From assembly GCA_009929375.1 (NCBI GenBank), contig SAAO01000023.1, positions 1-64,000 of the forward strand: DNA of 64,000 nucleotides, read 5' to 3'. The notes below the pieces were generated by a model, which worked only from the letters and a program-made list of their open reading frames with translations, was not told the origin of the DNA and made no database searches. Origin of the DNA: Bacteroidia bacterium. GTDB lineage: Bacteria; Bacteroidota; Bacteroidia; Bacteroidales; Paludibacteraceae. Positions 45,276 to 54,816 of the stretch are shown piece after piece (within the stretch, counting starts at the first letter, position 1; every line of letters begins with the position of its first letter). Both the position numbers and the translations under genes were made by a program.

Positions 45276-46475
45276 ATGAAAGCAGTTTTTATGGGCCTTG
45301 GTTACATAGGGCTCCCCACAGCAGCAGTAGCGGCAAGTAAAGGTATTGAAGTAGTTGGTGTTGATATAAATCCCTTAGTTGTAGATACGATCAACGAAGG
45401 TAAGATTCATATCGTGGAACCTGAACTGGATAAAGTGGTCAAAGAAGTTGTAGAAAATGGGAATTTACGTGCAGCTCTTCAACCCGAATCAGCAGATGCT
45501 TTTTTTATTGTTGTACCTACTCCGTTCAAACAAAATCACAGAGCTGATATTTCGTATGTTGAGTCAGCCACTCGTATGGTGATTCCATTTTTACAGGAAG
45601 GAAATCTTTTTGTAATTGAATCGACGTCGCCGGTTATGACAACCGAGAAAATGGCTGAAATCATTTTTAGAGAACGTCCTGAATTGATAGGTAAAATTTA
45701 TATTGCCTATTGCCCAGAGCGCGTTCTACCCGGAAATGTTTTGTATGAATTAGAGAATAATGACAGAGTTATTGGTGGAATCAATGATGAATCATCTGAA
45801 AAGGCAATTACCTTTTATGCACAATTTGTAAAAGGAAAATTGCACAAAACAAATGCAAGAACGGCTGAAATGTGTAAATTGACCGAAAACTCTTCGAGAG
45901 ACGCTCAAATAGCATTTGCAAATGAACTTTCAATTATTTGTGACAAAGCCGGAATCAATGTTTGGGAACTTATTGAATTAGCCAACAAGCATCCCAGAGT
46001 TAATATTCTTCAGCCTGGTTGTGGTGTCGGAGGTCATTGTATAGCGGTTGATCCGTGGTTTATTGTTTCCGACTATCCGGAACAAGCGAATATTATAAAA
46101 CGTGCGCGCGAAACCAATGATTATAAAGCAGATTGGTGTGCTAACAGGGTAATTGAAGAATGTCATAATTTTTCAACGAAATTTGGTCGTGAACCTATAG
46201 TTGCCTGCATGGGTTTAGCGTTTAAACCTGATATTGATGATTTACGTGAATCTCCGGCTAAATATATTACTTCACGAATTATTTCAGAAGCAAGAGCTGA
46301 AGTGTTAGTTGTGGAGCCTAACGTATTGGTTCATAAAACATATAATTTGATGAATTATAATGAAGCTTACGACAAAGCCGATATTATAGTTTGGTTGGTT
46401 CGACATAAAGAATTTTTACAAATATCTAAATCAGAATTAAAAATAGAATTTGATTTCTGTGGGGTAAGAAAATAA
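45276..46475 (+). CDS. wecC: UDP-N-acetyl-D-mannosaminuronate dehydrogenase
   Basis: A 399-residue UDP-sugar 6-dehydrogenase that oxidises UDP-ManNAc twice to UDP-ManNAcA with NAD+. Visible motifs: N-terminal GLGYIGLPTAAVAASKGIEVVGVD, TSPVMTTEKM, the YCPERVLPGN segment, TAEMCKLTENSSRDAQIAFANEL, and PGCGVGGHCIAVDPWF with the catalytic Cys. C-terminal domain has GLAFKPDIDDLRESPA. Most like WecC of enterobacterial common antigen. Its substrate is supplied by the WecB-type epimerase encoded next (7-bp gap). Confidence 0.92.
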   Translation: MKAVFMGLGYIGLPTAAVAASKGIEVVGVDINPLVVDTINEGKIHIVEPELDKVVKEVVENGNLRAALQPESADAFFIVVPTPFKQNHRADISYVESATRMVIPFLQEGNLFVIESTSPVMTTEKMAEIIFRERPELIGKIYIAYCPERVLPGNVLYELENNDRVIGGINDESSEKAITFYAQFVKGKLHKTNARTAEMCKLTENSSRDAQIAFANELSIICDKAGINVWELIELANKHPRVNILQPGCGVGGHCIAVDPWFIVSDYPEQANIIKRARETNDYKADWCANRVIEECHNFSTKFGREPIVACMGLAFKPDIDDLRESPAKYITSRIISEARAEVLVVEPNVLVHKTYNLMNYNEAYDKADIIVWLVRHKEFLQISKSELKIEFDFCGVRK

Positions 46476-46482
46476 GTAAGAA

Positions 46483-47628
46483 ATGAAAAAAATTATGTTA
46501 GTCTTCGGGACACGTCCCGAAGCTATAAAAATGGCACCACTTGTTATTGAGTTTAAAAAACATCCTGATCTATTTGATGTTGTAGTTTGTGTTACAGGAC
46601 AGCATCGCGAGATGTTGGATCAGGTACTTAATCTGTTCAACATTACCCCTGATTTCGATTTGAATATAATGAAACAGGGCCAGGACTTGTATGATGTAAC
46701 TTCAAGGGTATTGTTGGGTATGAGGGATGTTTTAAATGAATCAAAACCTGATGTTGTTTTGGTCCATGGTGATACTACAACCTCAACAGCTTCAGCATTG
46801 GCTGCTTTTTATCAACAAATCCCTGTGGGTCACGTTGAGGCGGGATTACGCACACACAATATCTACAGTCCCTGGCCAGAGGAAATGAACAGGTTGATCA
46901 CAAGTAGAATTTCTGTATATAATTTTGCCCCAACAAGTTTGAGTAAGCAAAACCTAATAAATGAAGGTGTTACAGAAGGAACTGTTTTTGTAACAGGAAA
47001 TACGGTTATAGATGCGCTTTATGCTGTTCTCGACAAGATGAAACAGAACATTCAACTTCGTACGGATTTAGTGAACCAACTTCAGTGTTCAGGATACGAT
47101 GTAAATCGGATTTCTAAACAAAAGAGATTGGTTTTAATAACCGGACACAGACGTGAGAATTTCGGAGATGGATTTTTAAATATATGCAATGCCATTAAAA
47201 CATTATCCGAAAAATATCCTGAAGTTGATTTTGTATATCCAATGCACCTGAATCCAAATGTGCGTCGGCCAATTACCGAAGTGTTTGGTGAAAAACCGGC
47301 TTCTAATATGTTTTTTATCGAACCATTAGATTATCTTCCTTTTGTTTTTTTGATGGAAAAATCCGATGTGGTGTTAACTGATAGTGGTGGCATACAAGAA
47401 GAGGCACCGGGATTGGGTAAACCGGTGTTGGTCATGCGCGATACTACTGAACGACCAGAAGCATTGGAAGCAGGTACTGTAAAATTGGTTGGTACAAATT
47501 ACGATAAAATTGTTAGTGAGGTGTCAAAATTATTAAATGATTCGGTTTATTACAATCAAATGAGTAAAGCTGTTAATCCGTATGGTGATGGGTTAGCTTG
47601 TAAAAGAATAGTAGAAAGGTTTTTATAA
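46483..47628 (+). CDS. wecB: UDP-N-acetylglucosamine 2-epimerase, non-hydrolysing
   Basis: A 381-residue GT-B-fold epimerase converting UDP-GlcNAc to UDP-ManNAc. It matches E. coli WecB along its length from memory: FGTRPEAIKMAPLV, VTGQHREMLDQVL, VHGDTTTSTASALAAFYQQIPVGHVEAGLRT, TGHRRENFGDGF, DSGGIQEEAPGLGKPVLVMRDTTERPEA and NPYGDGLACKRI. It pairs with WecC for UDP-ManNAcA. It is not of the FnlC/CapG type, so it is less likely to be the epimerase of the L-sugar branch, though this cannot be excluded. Confidence 0.93.
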   Translation: MKKIMLVFGTRPEAIKMAPLVIEFKKHPDLFDVVVCVTGQHREMLDQVLNLFNITPDFDLNIMKQGQDLYDVTSRVLLGMRDVLNESKPDVVLVHGDTTTSTASALAAFYQQIPVGHVEAGLRTHNIYSPWPEEMNRLITSRISVYNFAPTSLSKQNLINEGVTEGTVFVTGNTVIDALYAVLDKMKQNIQLRTDLVNQLQCSGYDVNRISKQKRLVLITGHRRENFGDGFLNICNAIKTLSEKYPEVDFVYPMHLNPNVRRPITEVFGEKPASNMFFIEPLDYLPFVFLMEKSDVVLTDSGGIQEEAPGLGKPVLVMRDTTERPEALEAGTVKLVGTNYDKIVSEVSKLLNDSVYYNQMSKAVNPYGDGLACKRIVERFL

Positions 47629-47644
47629 ATACTTATTGCTGAGC

Positions 47645-49762
47645 ATGAAACAAATAATTCAGGATTTAAAAAGTGGAGCCACAGTTTTAGAAGACGTTCC
47701 TGTTCCTCTAGTTCGTAATGGGTATGTGCTTATAAGAACAACCCGAACATTGGTATCCTTAGGTACAGAGCGCATGCTTGTTGAATTTGGAAAAGCAAAT
47801 CTGATAGATAAAGCCAGACAACAGCCGGATAAAGTAAAGCAGGTACTTGATAAGATAAAAACAGATGGACTTCAGCCCACACTTGAAGCGGTGTTTAATA
47901 AACTTGGGCAGCCATTACCACTTGGTTACTGTAATGTAGGCGTGGTAGAGGCCGTTGGAAAAGGTGTTACTGAATTTGTTGTAGGCGATAGAGTAGCTTC
48001 AAATGGTAATCATGCAGAATATGTATGTGTGCCAAAAAATCTGGTAGCAAAAGTTCCTGATAATGTAACGGATGAAGATGCAGCGTTTACTGTTATTGGT
48101 TCGATTGGATTACAGGGGATTAGATTGTTAAGCCCTCAATTTGGAGAAACTGTTGTTGTGATTGGTCTTGGATTGATCGGTTTAGTTACAGCTGAACTTT
48201 TAAATTCCAATGGTTGTAAAGTAATTGGTGTTGATTTTGATCAACAAAAAGTTGATATCGCGAATAAAAAGGGTATTATTGCAATTAATCCGTCGCATGG
48301 AATTGATCCAGTTAAGTTTGTATCTGAAAATACGAACGGAATAGGAGCCGATGGTGTATTAATAACTGCTTCTGCCAAGAGCGATGAGGTAATACATCAG
48401 GCTGCCGAAATGTCTCGCAAAAGAGGACGCATTGTGTTGGTAGGCGTTGTGGGGTTGAATATTAGACGCGATGACTTTTATAAAAAGGAATTGTCGTTTC
48501 AGGTTTCATGTTCGTATGGTCCCGGTCGCTATGACGATGAATATGAAATAAAAGGACATGATTACCCTGTACCTTTTGTGCGTTGGACAGAGAAACGAAA
48601 TTTTGAAGCTATTCTGCAAGCAATTTCAGCAGGAAAGTTGGAGGTGAATTCGTTAATTACTGAAGTGGTTGATTTGAATAATTATGAAGAAATATATGGA
48701 AATATGCGCAAGCATGGTTCAATTGCTTCTATTCTTAAATTCAATGAAAAACCTCAAATTGAGAGTGTAGTAAGATTAAATAATACTTTTTCAGGTACGA
48801 ATGCAAAAATAGGGATTATAGGTGCCGGTAATTTTGCTTCAGCTACAATTGTTCCTTCGCTTTTAAAAGCAAAAGCCACTATAAAATATATCGCAAGTGC
48901 TCAGGGACTGACAGCAAAAATTCTTGCAAAAAAGGCTGGTGCTGAATGTGCTACCTCTGATTATAAAGTTATTTTGCAAGACCCTGAAGTTGGATTGGTT
49001 ATTGTTACCACGCGCCATAATTTGCATGCAAAAATGGTTATTGAGAGCATCGAAGCGGGTAAAAATGTATTTGTCGAAAAACCATTGTGTTTAAACGAAA
49101 GTGAACTTAACGATATTATTAATGCCTACAATAACGCAGAAAAGCATGTTACACTTACAGTTGGATTTAACCGACGTTTTTCACCTTTTGCTGAAAAAAT
49201 GAAGAGTTTGATAGGTGATGGACCAAAAAATATCATTGCTACTATGAATGCCGGGTTTATTCCCGCTGAAGTATGGATTCACGATATGGAAGTTGGAGGT
49301 GGCAGAATTATAGGAGAAGCTTGTCACTACATCGATTTGTGTTCATATTTGGCTGGCAGCGATGTAGTGTCTGTATGTATGAGTGCATTAGGTGAGAATC
49401 CTCAGGAAAACACAGATAATGCAAGCATTTTGTTGAAGTATAGAAATGGTTCAAATGCGGTAATTAATTATTTTGCAAATGGCAATAAAGGATACGCCAA
49501 AGAGCGGATTGAAGTATATTCGCAAGAGAAAATTTTAATTCTTGATAATTGGAGGGAACTAAAGGGATATGGTACTAAGAGTTTCTCGAGAATGAAAAGT
49601 TCGATGAACAAAGGGCACTTAAATCAATTTAGCTTGCTGAATCAGAGAATAAAAAGCGGAGGTGAGGCAATTATTCCTTTTGAAAGTATTCTAAACACAA
49701 CAAAAGCATCATTTGCATGTATAGCAAGTCTTAAAGAAAATCGTTGGATTGAAGTAAAATAA
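47645..49762 (+). CDS. Two-domain oxidoreductase (MDR dehydrogenase + Gfo/Idh/MocA)
   Basis: A 705-residue fusion. The N-terminal half (about 1-350) is a medium-chain dehydrogenase: SLGTERMLVEFGKANLIDKARQQP, GYCNVGVVEAVGKGV, then Rossmann motif VIGLGLIGLVTAELL. The C-terminal half (about 380-705) is a Gfo/Idh/MocA oxidoreductase: IGIIGAGNFASATIVPSLL, EKPLCLNESEL and GGGRIIGEACHYIDL. An alternative TTG at 47636 adds three residues; the ATG is preferred. Such fusions usually sit beside a heparinase-like gene in polysaccharide loci, as here (5-bp gap). A role in modifying a uronic acid or amino sugar is inferred; the reaction is unknown. Confidence 0.85.
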   Translation: MKQIIQDLKSGATVLEDVPVPLVRNGYVLIRTTRTLVSLGTERMLVEFGKANLIDKARQQPDKVKQVLDKIKTDGLQPTLEAVFNKLGQPLPLGYCNVGVVEAVGKGVTEFVVGDRVASNGNHAEYVCVPKNLVAKVPDNVTDEDAAFTVIGSIGLQGIRLLSPQFGETVVVIGLGLIGLVTAELLNSNGCKVIGVDFDQQKVDIANKKGIIAINPSHGIDPVKFVSENTNGIGADGVLITASAKSDEVIHQAAEMSRKRGRIVLVGVVGLNIRRDDFYKKELSFQVSCSYGPGRYDDEYEIKGHDYPVPFVRWTEKRNFEAILQAISAGKLEVNSLITEVVDLNNYEEIYGNMRKHGSIASILKFNEKPQIESVVRLNNTFSGTNAKIGIIGAGNFASATIVPSLLKAKATIKYIASAQGLTAKILAKKAGAECATSDYKVILQDPEVGLVIVTTRHNLHAKMVIESIEAGKNVFVEKPLCLNESELNDIINAYNNAEKHVTLTVGFNRRFSPFAEKMKSLIGDGPKNIIATMNAGFIPAEVWIHDMEVGGGRIIGEACHYIDLCSYLAGSDVVSVCMSALGENPQENTDNASILLKYRNGSNAVINYFANGNKGYAKERIEVYSQEKILILDNWRELKGYGTKSFSRMKSSMNKGHLNQFSLLNQRIKSGGEAIIPFESILNTTKASFACIASLKENRWIEVK

Positions 49763-49767
49763 TAAGA

Positions 49768-51327
49768 GTGGCCGGGTTGACAAACATATCGAATTATTAT
49801 CATACTATACGCTATCTAAAGCCTATACAGCTCTATTACCGTATATTCTACAAGATCACAAAGTTTTTTCCTAAAAGGATTTTTTGGGATGAAAATCTGG
49901 AGATTGATGTGACTAGTCTTAAATTTGCGGAGTCGATACAATTTGACGAAATAATTAATGAAAATTCATTTATTTTTCTGAATAAAAAAAAGGATTTTGG
50001 TGAGTCGATTGATTGGAATTATTTAGGCTTTGGAAGACTATGGGCATATAATCTCAATTATTTTGAGTTTCTTCATCAAAAAGAAATGAATGCTCAACGA
50101 GGGAGGGAAATTATTGATAGTTTTATTGAACAATTAGATCGCTGCAAAGTAGGATTAGAGCCTTATCCATTGTCGCTCAGGTGCGTTAACTGGATACGTT
50201 TTTTTTCTAAACATGGTGGTAATTTCAGATATAATTCGGTTCTGTATAAGCAATTACTTTTATTGAAAAAAAGTAAAGAGTACCATATTATGGGCAATCA
50301 TTTACTTGAAAATGGTTTTGCTTTACTTTTTGGTGCGTATTATTTTAATGATAAAGCGTTTTACAAAGAGGCTAAAGGTATTCTGAATTCTCAACTTAGA
50401 GAACAAATCTTAGATGATGGTGGACATTTCGAGTTAAGTCCGATGTACCATTCAATAATGTTGTTTAGGCTACTTGATAGTTATAATCTAGTAGTTAATA
50501 ATGATTTATTTGACAAAGAACTGGAATCGGTTTTGAAGGAGAAAGTCTCCAAAATGTTGTCATGGCTTAACCTTATGACATTTAGTAATGGAAAATTTCC
50601 GTTAATGAATGATGCTGCATACAGAATATCGCCAACTACAAATGAATTAAATGAGTATGCTTCCGGTTTAGGTTTTTCAGTTAATCATAATGGAGTCTTA
50701 AAGGAATCAGGATATCGAAAGTTGTCAAATAAGAAGTTTGAGTTAATAGCTGATATAGGCAAAGTTGGGCCTGATTACCAGCCGGGACATGCCCATGCAG
50801 ATACTTTTTCTTTTGAATTATGTGTAAATTCAAGATCGTTAATTGTAGATACAGGTACGTCAACATACGAAATTAATGAAGAACGTTTTTATCAGCGAAG
50901 TACGCAGGCACATAATACGGTATTAGTGAATAACGCTAATTCGAGCAAAGTCTGGAGTGGACATAGGGTTGGTAAAAGAGCGAAAGTGAAAGTGATTTCT
51001 GATACACCAGAGTTGTTAGTTGCCAGTCATGATGGGTATAAAACTTTTGGCACAAATCACAAACGATCTTTTAAAATTGATAAAGACGTGATACTAATAA
51101 TTGATGAGATTAGTAATGAGGGAAAAGCATATTTGCATTTTTCACCAAATGAGGATTTTTTTATTCAGGAAAACGAAATCATTGGTAGTGACTTTAGAAT
51201 TGAATTTTCAGATTTTATTGACATTAAATGTATAAATACTCGATATGCGCCTGAATTCAATAAGACTATTATCAATAAATCTGTTTGTATCACGTTTAAG
51301 GATAAATTAGAAACCTTATTTAAATGA
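49768..51327 (+). CDS. Heparinase II/III family protein
   Basis: A 519-residue protein with a helical toroid N-terminal half (about 90-330: WNYLGFGRLWAYNLNYFEFL, EPYPLSLRCVNWIRFF, MGNHLLENGFALLFGAYYF) and a C-terminal beta-sandwich with the Heparinase II/III-like block GPDYQPGHAHADTFSFEL (about 330-347), ending in lyase-type strands. No signal peptide is visible, so it is not a secreted degradative lyase. It starts with GTG; no better ATG precedes the conserved ISNYYHTIRYLKP. It overlaps the next gene by ATGA. Probable role: trimming or modifying the uronic-acid-containing polymer or its precursor. Confidence 0.82.
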   Translation: MAGLTNISNYYHTIRYLKPIQLYYRIFYKITKFFPKRIFWDENLEIDVTSLKFAESIQFDEIINENSFIFLNKKKDFGESIDWNYLGFGRLWAYNLNYFEFLHQKEMNAQRGREIIDSFIEQLDRCKVGLEPYPLSLRCVNWIRFFSKHGGNFRYNSVLYKQLLLLKKSKEYHIMGNHLLENGFALLFGAYYFNDKAFYKEAKGILNSQLREQILDDGGHFELSPMYHSIMLFRLLDSYNLVVNNDLFDKELESVLKEKVSKMLSWLNLMTFSNGKFPLMNDAAYRISPTTNELNEYASGLGFSVNHNGVLKESGYRKLSNKKFELIADIGKVGPDYQPGHAHADTFSFELCVNSRSLIVDTGTSTYEINEERFYQRSTQAHNTVLVNNANSSKVWSGHRVGKRAKVKVISDTPELLVASHDGYKTFGTNHKRSFKIDKDVILIIDEISNEGKAYLHFSPNEDFFIQENEIIGSDFRIEFSDFIDIKCINTRYAPEFNKTIINKSVCITFKDKLETLFK

Positions 51328-52493
51328 AAATACTTCACCTGACATTTTATTTTGAACCCGATTTGTGTGCCGGCTCTTTTAGGAATACCCCCCTTTTCAA
51401 AGAACTTAAAGATCAGATTGGTAGTGATGGTTTTGTTCATGTTGTAACTACACAACCTAATAGATATAGCACATATAAAACAAAGGCAGAGGTTGTTGAA
51501 TCTGGAAAGAACTATAAGATTGACAGGGTCAAAATACCCACTCATAAAAGTGGACTTTTCGATCAGGCCATTTCATTTTGTGTGTTTTTTTATAATGTAA
51601 TTAAGTTAGTACGTAAAGAAAAATACGACATTGTACTGGCATCATCATCAAGATTGTTTACAGCATTTTTAGGTAGATTAATTGCTAAAAAAAACAATGC
51701 ATACTTATATTTGGATATAAGAGATATCTTTGTCGATACCCTTTCTGATATTTTTAGTAAAAAACGTATTATTCAAATACCCGCTGTAGCTTTTTTAAAG
51801 CTTGTTGAGAGCTATACATTTGCAAATGCAAATCATATAAATTTAGTTTCGGGTGGTTTTAAAGCCTATTTTTCAAAATACACGAAGCCTTCTTTCTCGT
51901 TTTATACCAATGGTATAGATGATGAGTTTTTAAATATAAAAACCAACAAATCAAGAGATAAATCGGACGGAATTACTATTACATATGCAGGGAATATAGG
52001 TAGTGGGCAGGGGCTTGAAAAGGTAATACCCCAAGCAGCAAAACTCTTAGGAAATTATTATCATTTTAGAGTAATTGGTGATGGTGGAACTAAAAATCTG
52101 CTAATTCAGAATATCGCATCAATGAACCTTACAAATGTTGAAATCATTAATCCTGTTTCAAGAGCAGAGTTAATTGACTATTATCTGAATTCTGATTTTT
52201 TGTTTTTACATTTGAATGATTTAGATGCATTTAAAAAAGTTTTGCCATCGAAAATTTTTGAGTATGGAGCTTTCAATAAGCCAATTATTGCTGGTGTAAG
52301 TGGATTTGCAAGTGAATTTATAAGAGATAATTTACAAAATTATATATTGTTTGAACCAACAGATGTAAATGATATGGTGAATCAAATAAAGGCATTCAAG
52401 ATTACTGATATGGATAGAACAGATTTTATTGAAAAATTTGCACGTAAATCAATTATAAAAAAAATGGCTAATTCGATATTGATTGTCAGATAA
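51324..52493 (+). CDS. Glycosyltransferase family 4, WbuB-like
   Basis: A 389-residue GT-B transferase. Start MKILHLTFYFEPDLCAGSFRNTPLFKEL is typical of WbuB-type enzymes, which add an L-amino sugar or ManNAcA-type residue to the growing unit. Later motifs: YDIVLASSSRLFTAFLGRLIAKK, LYLDIRDIFVDTLSD, ITYAGNIGSGQGLEKVIPQA and VLPSKIFEYGAFNKPIIAG, the last containing the conserved Glu of family 4. It follows the heparinase-like gene with a 4-bp overlap. Donor sugar is not certain. Confidence 0.87.
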   Translation: MKILHLTFYFEPDLCAGSFRNTPLFKELKDQIGSDGFVHVVTTQPNRYSTYKTKAEVVESGKNYKIDRVKIPTHKSGLFDQAISFCVFFYNVIKLVRKEKYDIVLASSSRLFTAFLGRLIAKKNNAYLYLDIRDIFVDTLSDIFSKKRIIQIPAVAFLKLVESYTFANANHINLVSGGFKAYFSKYTKPSFSFYTNGIDDEFLNIKTNKSRDKSDGITITYAGNIGSGQGLEKVIPQAAKLLGNYYHFRVIGDGGTKNLLIQNIASMNLTNVEIINPVSRAELIDYYLNSDFLFLHLNDLDAFKKVLPSKIFEYGAFNKPIIAGVSGFASEFIRDNLQNYILFEPTDVNDMVNQIKAFKITDMDRTDFIEKFARKSIIKKMANSILIVR

Positions 52494-52514
52494 TAAATTC
52501 AAAACTGTTAAATC

Positions 52515-53495
52515 ATGAATATTCTTATCACCGGCATACATGGCTTTGTAGGTTCTAACCTTGTGGAGGCTTTACGTGAAGAGCATACTATTTATGGTCT
52601 GGATATTGTCGCGCCCGAAAAGCCGGGGGTGATCAAAACTTTTGGTTGGTCCGATTTGGCAGATATTCCTCCGGTAGATGTGGTAATTCATTTGGCCGGT
52701 GTGGCTCACGATACAAAAAATCGTACTGAAGCACAGCGGTATTATGATGTGAATACTGGTTTGACACAAAAGGTGTTTGACTGGTTTCAAACTACTGATG
52801 CTAAAAAATTCATTTTCTTTAGCTCGGTAAAGGCTGCTGCCGATCAACTGTTCGACAAGGTGCTCACCGAAGATGTAATACCGACTCCTGTGGGTCCTTA
52901 CGGAGAAAGTAAAATTGCAGCTGAAAATTATGTGCTGGGTCATCAGTTAGAGGCAAAGAACCGTTTGCTGGCCGAATATGAACAGCATGAAGTAATTACT
53001 AAAGTACAGACTGTGTATATTCTTCGTCCTTGTATGATTCATGGTCCAGGTAATAAAGGTAATTTGAATTTACTGTTCAATTTTGTTCGTTCGGGTATTC
53101 CGTATCCGTTAGGTGCATTTGAAAATAAGCGTTCGTTTACTTCGGTGGATAATATGAGCTATGTGATAGAAAGGCTGATTGCTTTACCAATTCCAGGTGG
53201 GATTTATAATATCGGTGACGATGATCAGGTTTCTACAAACGAAATTATTGAACTGATAGCTGAGTCGATAAACAAAAAGGCCCGTATATGGAAATTACCA
53301 AGTTGGTTGTTGCAGTTTGTGGCCTCAGTGTGTTCTGTGTTGCATATTACGGTATTTAATACCGATAGATTACAGAAACTAACTGAAAATTATGTGGTTT
53401 TGAATTCAAAAATAAAAAAAGCCATTGGTATTTCGCGTATGCCTGTAAATGCACGCGATGGTTTCCGTAAAACATTTAGAAGTTTTAGCATATGA
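52515..53495 (+). CDS. NAD-dependent epimerase/reductase (WbpV-like)
   Basis: A 326-residue extended short-chain dehydrogenase. The nucleotide motif ITGIHGFVGSNLVEAL opens the protein; VVIHLAGVAHDTKNRTEAQRYYDVN, FFSSVKAAADQL and the catalytic YGESK (about residue 138) follow, then RPCMIHGPGNKGNLNLL. It resembles WbpV-type 4-reductases or 4-epimerases that always sit next to a WecA/WbpL-like transferase, as here (4-bp overlap), and supply its UDP-sugar, for example UDP-D-QuiNAc or UDP-GalNAc type. Base composition returns to that of housekeeping genes here, fitting a conserved end of a variable locus. Confidence 0.83.
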   Translation: MNILITGIHGFVGSNLVEALREEHTIYGLDIVAPEKPGVIKTFGWSDLADIPPVDVVIHLAGVAHDTKNRTEAQRYYDVNTGLTQKVFDWFQTTDAKKFIFFSSVKAAADQLFDKVLTEDVIPTPVGPYGESKIAAENYVLGHQLEAKNRLLAEYEQHEVITKVQTVYILRPCMIHGPGNKGNLNLLFNFVRSGIPYPLGAFENKRSFTSVDNMSYVIERLIALPIPGGIYNIGDDDQVSTNEIIELIAESINKKARIWKLPSWLLQFVASVCSVLHITVFNTDRLQKLTENYVVLNSKIKKAIGISRMPVNARDGFRKTFRSFSI

Positions 53496-54439
53496 TTTAC
53501 CTTCTTCTATTTATTATACTTTTCGCATTGCAATTACTTTATTTTCGCATTGCCAATAAGCTGAATATTATTGATAAACCCAATGAGCGTAGTTCGCATT
53601 CGCGTATTACATTGCGTGGTGGGGGCATTGTGTTCTGGATAAGTGTGCTTATATATTTTGTGATGAGTGGCTTTGCTAATCCGTGGTTTTTTGCGGGGCT
53701 TACACTTATTTCTGCTATCAGTTTTGCCGATGATATAACTCCGCAATCGCCTAAATTGCGTCTGGTTGTGCAGTTTGTTGCTTTGATGCTAATGTGTGTG
53801 CAATGGCAACTTTTTGATTATTCGTGGTTTTTTGTAGTGTTGGCGCTTATTGTTGGGGTTGGAGTTATGAATGCCTTTAATTTCATGGATGGCATAAACG
53901 GTATTACCGGTGGATATAGCATGGCAGTGGTAGGATCGTTTTGGTATATCAATAATTTCGAGCAGGCATTTGTCGACAACGATTTAATCTATCTGGTTTT
54001 AATGTCGCTTTTGGTGTTCAATTTTTTCAATTTCAGAAAAAAAGCAAAATGCTTTGCAGGAGATGTGGGTGCTATTTCTATTGCGTTTATCATTGTTTTC
54101 TTGTTGGGATTACTGATTGTAAAAACGGGTGATTTCAGTTATATTGCGCTTTTATTAGTGTATGGAGTTGATTCAGTGCTCACTATTATTCACCGCATTT
54201 TGCTTAAAGAAAATATTACACTACCTCATCGTAAACATTTATATCAGTTGCTGGCCAACGAATTGAAATTTCCGCATTTGCTGGTGTCGACGGTGTATGC
54301 AGTGTTGCAATTGTGGATAGTATATGGCTTGATGATGTTTCGTGCGGTGTCGTATTGGTATTTGTTGGTTGTAGCGGTAATGCTGAGCATTGTATATGTG
54401 ATTGTAAAAAGAAAGTATTTTCATTTGCATAAAAAGTAA
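53492..54439 (+). CDS. WecA/WbpL-type polyprenyl phosphosugar transferase
   Basis: A 315-residue inner membrane enzyme of the MraY/WecA superfamily with about ten helices. It starts the repeat unit by moving a HexNAc-1-phosphate from UDP to undecaprenyl phosphate. Motifs present: LRGGGIVFW near 40, SFADDITPQSPKLRL (the DDxxD-like site), FNFMDGINGITGGYSM with the catalytic Asp, KCFAGDVGAISIAF, and the cytoplasmic LPHRKHLYQLLANEL with the family His. It overlaps the WbpV-like gene by ATGA. Confidence 0.9.
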   Translation: MIYLLLFIILFALQLLYFRIANKLNIIDKPNERSSHSRITLRGGGIVFWISVLIYFVMSGFANPWFFAGLTLISAISFADDITPQSPKLRLVVQFVALMLMCVQWQLFDYSWFFVVLALIVGVGVMNAFNFMDGINGITGGYSMAVVGSFWYINNFEQAFVDNDLIYLVLMSLLVFNFFNFRKKAKCFAGDVGAISIAFIIVFLLGLLIVKTGDFSYIALLLVYGVDSVLTIIHRILLKENITLPHRKHLYQLLANELKFPHLLVSTVYAVLQLWIVYGLMMFRAVSYWYLLVVAVMLSIVYVIVKRKYFHLHKK

Positions 54440-54448
54440 TTGTTCGAA

Positions 54449-54790
54449 ATGTCCAAAAAAGTATTTGTAAGTGGTTGTTACGATATGCTTCACAGCGGGC
54501 ATGTGGCCTTTTTCGAGGAGGCTGCGGCTTATGGCGATTTGTATGTGGGGATAGGGTCGGATAGAACCATCGCTGAGCTTAAAGCACGTAAAACGATTAA
54601 CTCAGATGCAGAGCGACTGTATATGGTAAGCTCGCTCAAGTCGGTAAAGCAGGCATGGATCAATAGCGGTAGTGGCTTGCTCGATTTTGAAAATGAACTT
54701 CGCGAACTACGTCCCGATATATTTTTTGTAAATGCCGATGGACATACTTATAATCGTAAAATCAATTTGTGCAAATATATAAAAACAAAT
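54449..54790 (+). pseudogene. Cytidylyltransferase-like gene truncated by the prophage
   Basis: N-terminal about 110 residues of an adenylyl/cytidylyltransferase: KKVFVSGCYDMLHSGHVAFFEEAAAYGD has the catalytic H-x-G-H (HSGH) of the nucleotidyltransferase fold, then VGIGSDRTIAELKAR, RPDIFFVNADGH and NRKINLCKYIK. From about 54783-54815 the frame runs into phage DNA; the open frame continues to 54910 only by chance, encoding unrelated residues. Relatives I know are 300 or more residues, so the 3' part is probably at the far side of the prophage. An in-frame TTG at 54440 is an unlikely start. It is the last gene of the polysaccharide operon. Confidence 0.75.
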
Positions 54791-54816
54791 TGTGCTTTCA
54801 AATTGGCACACACGGC

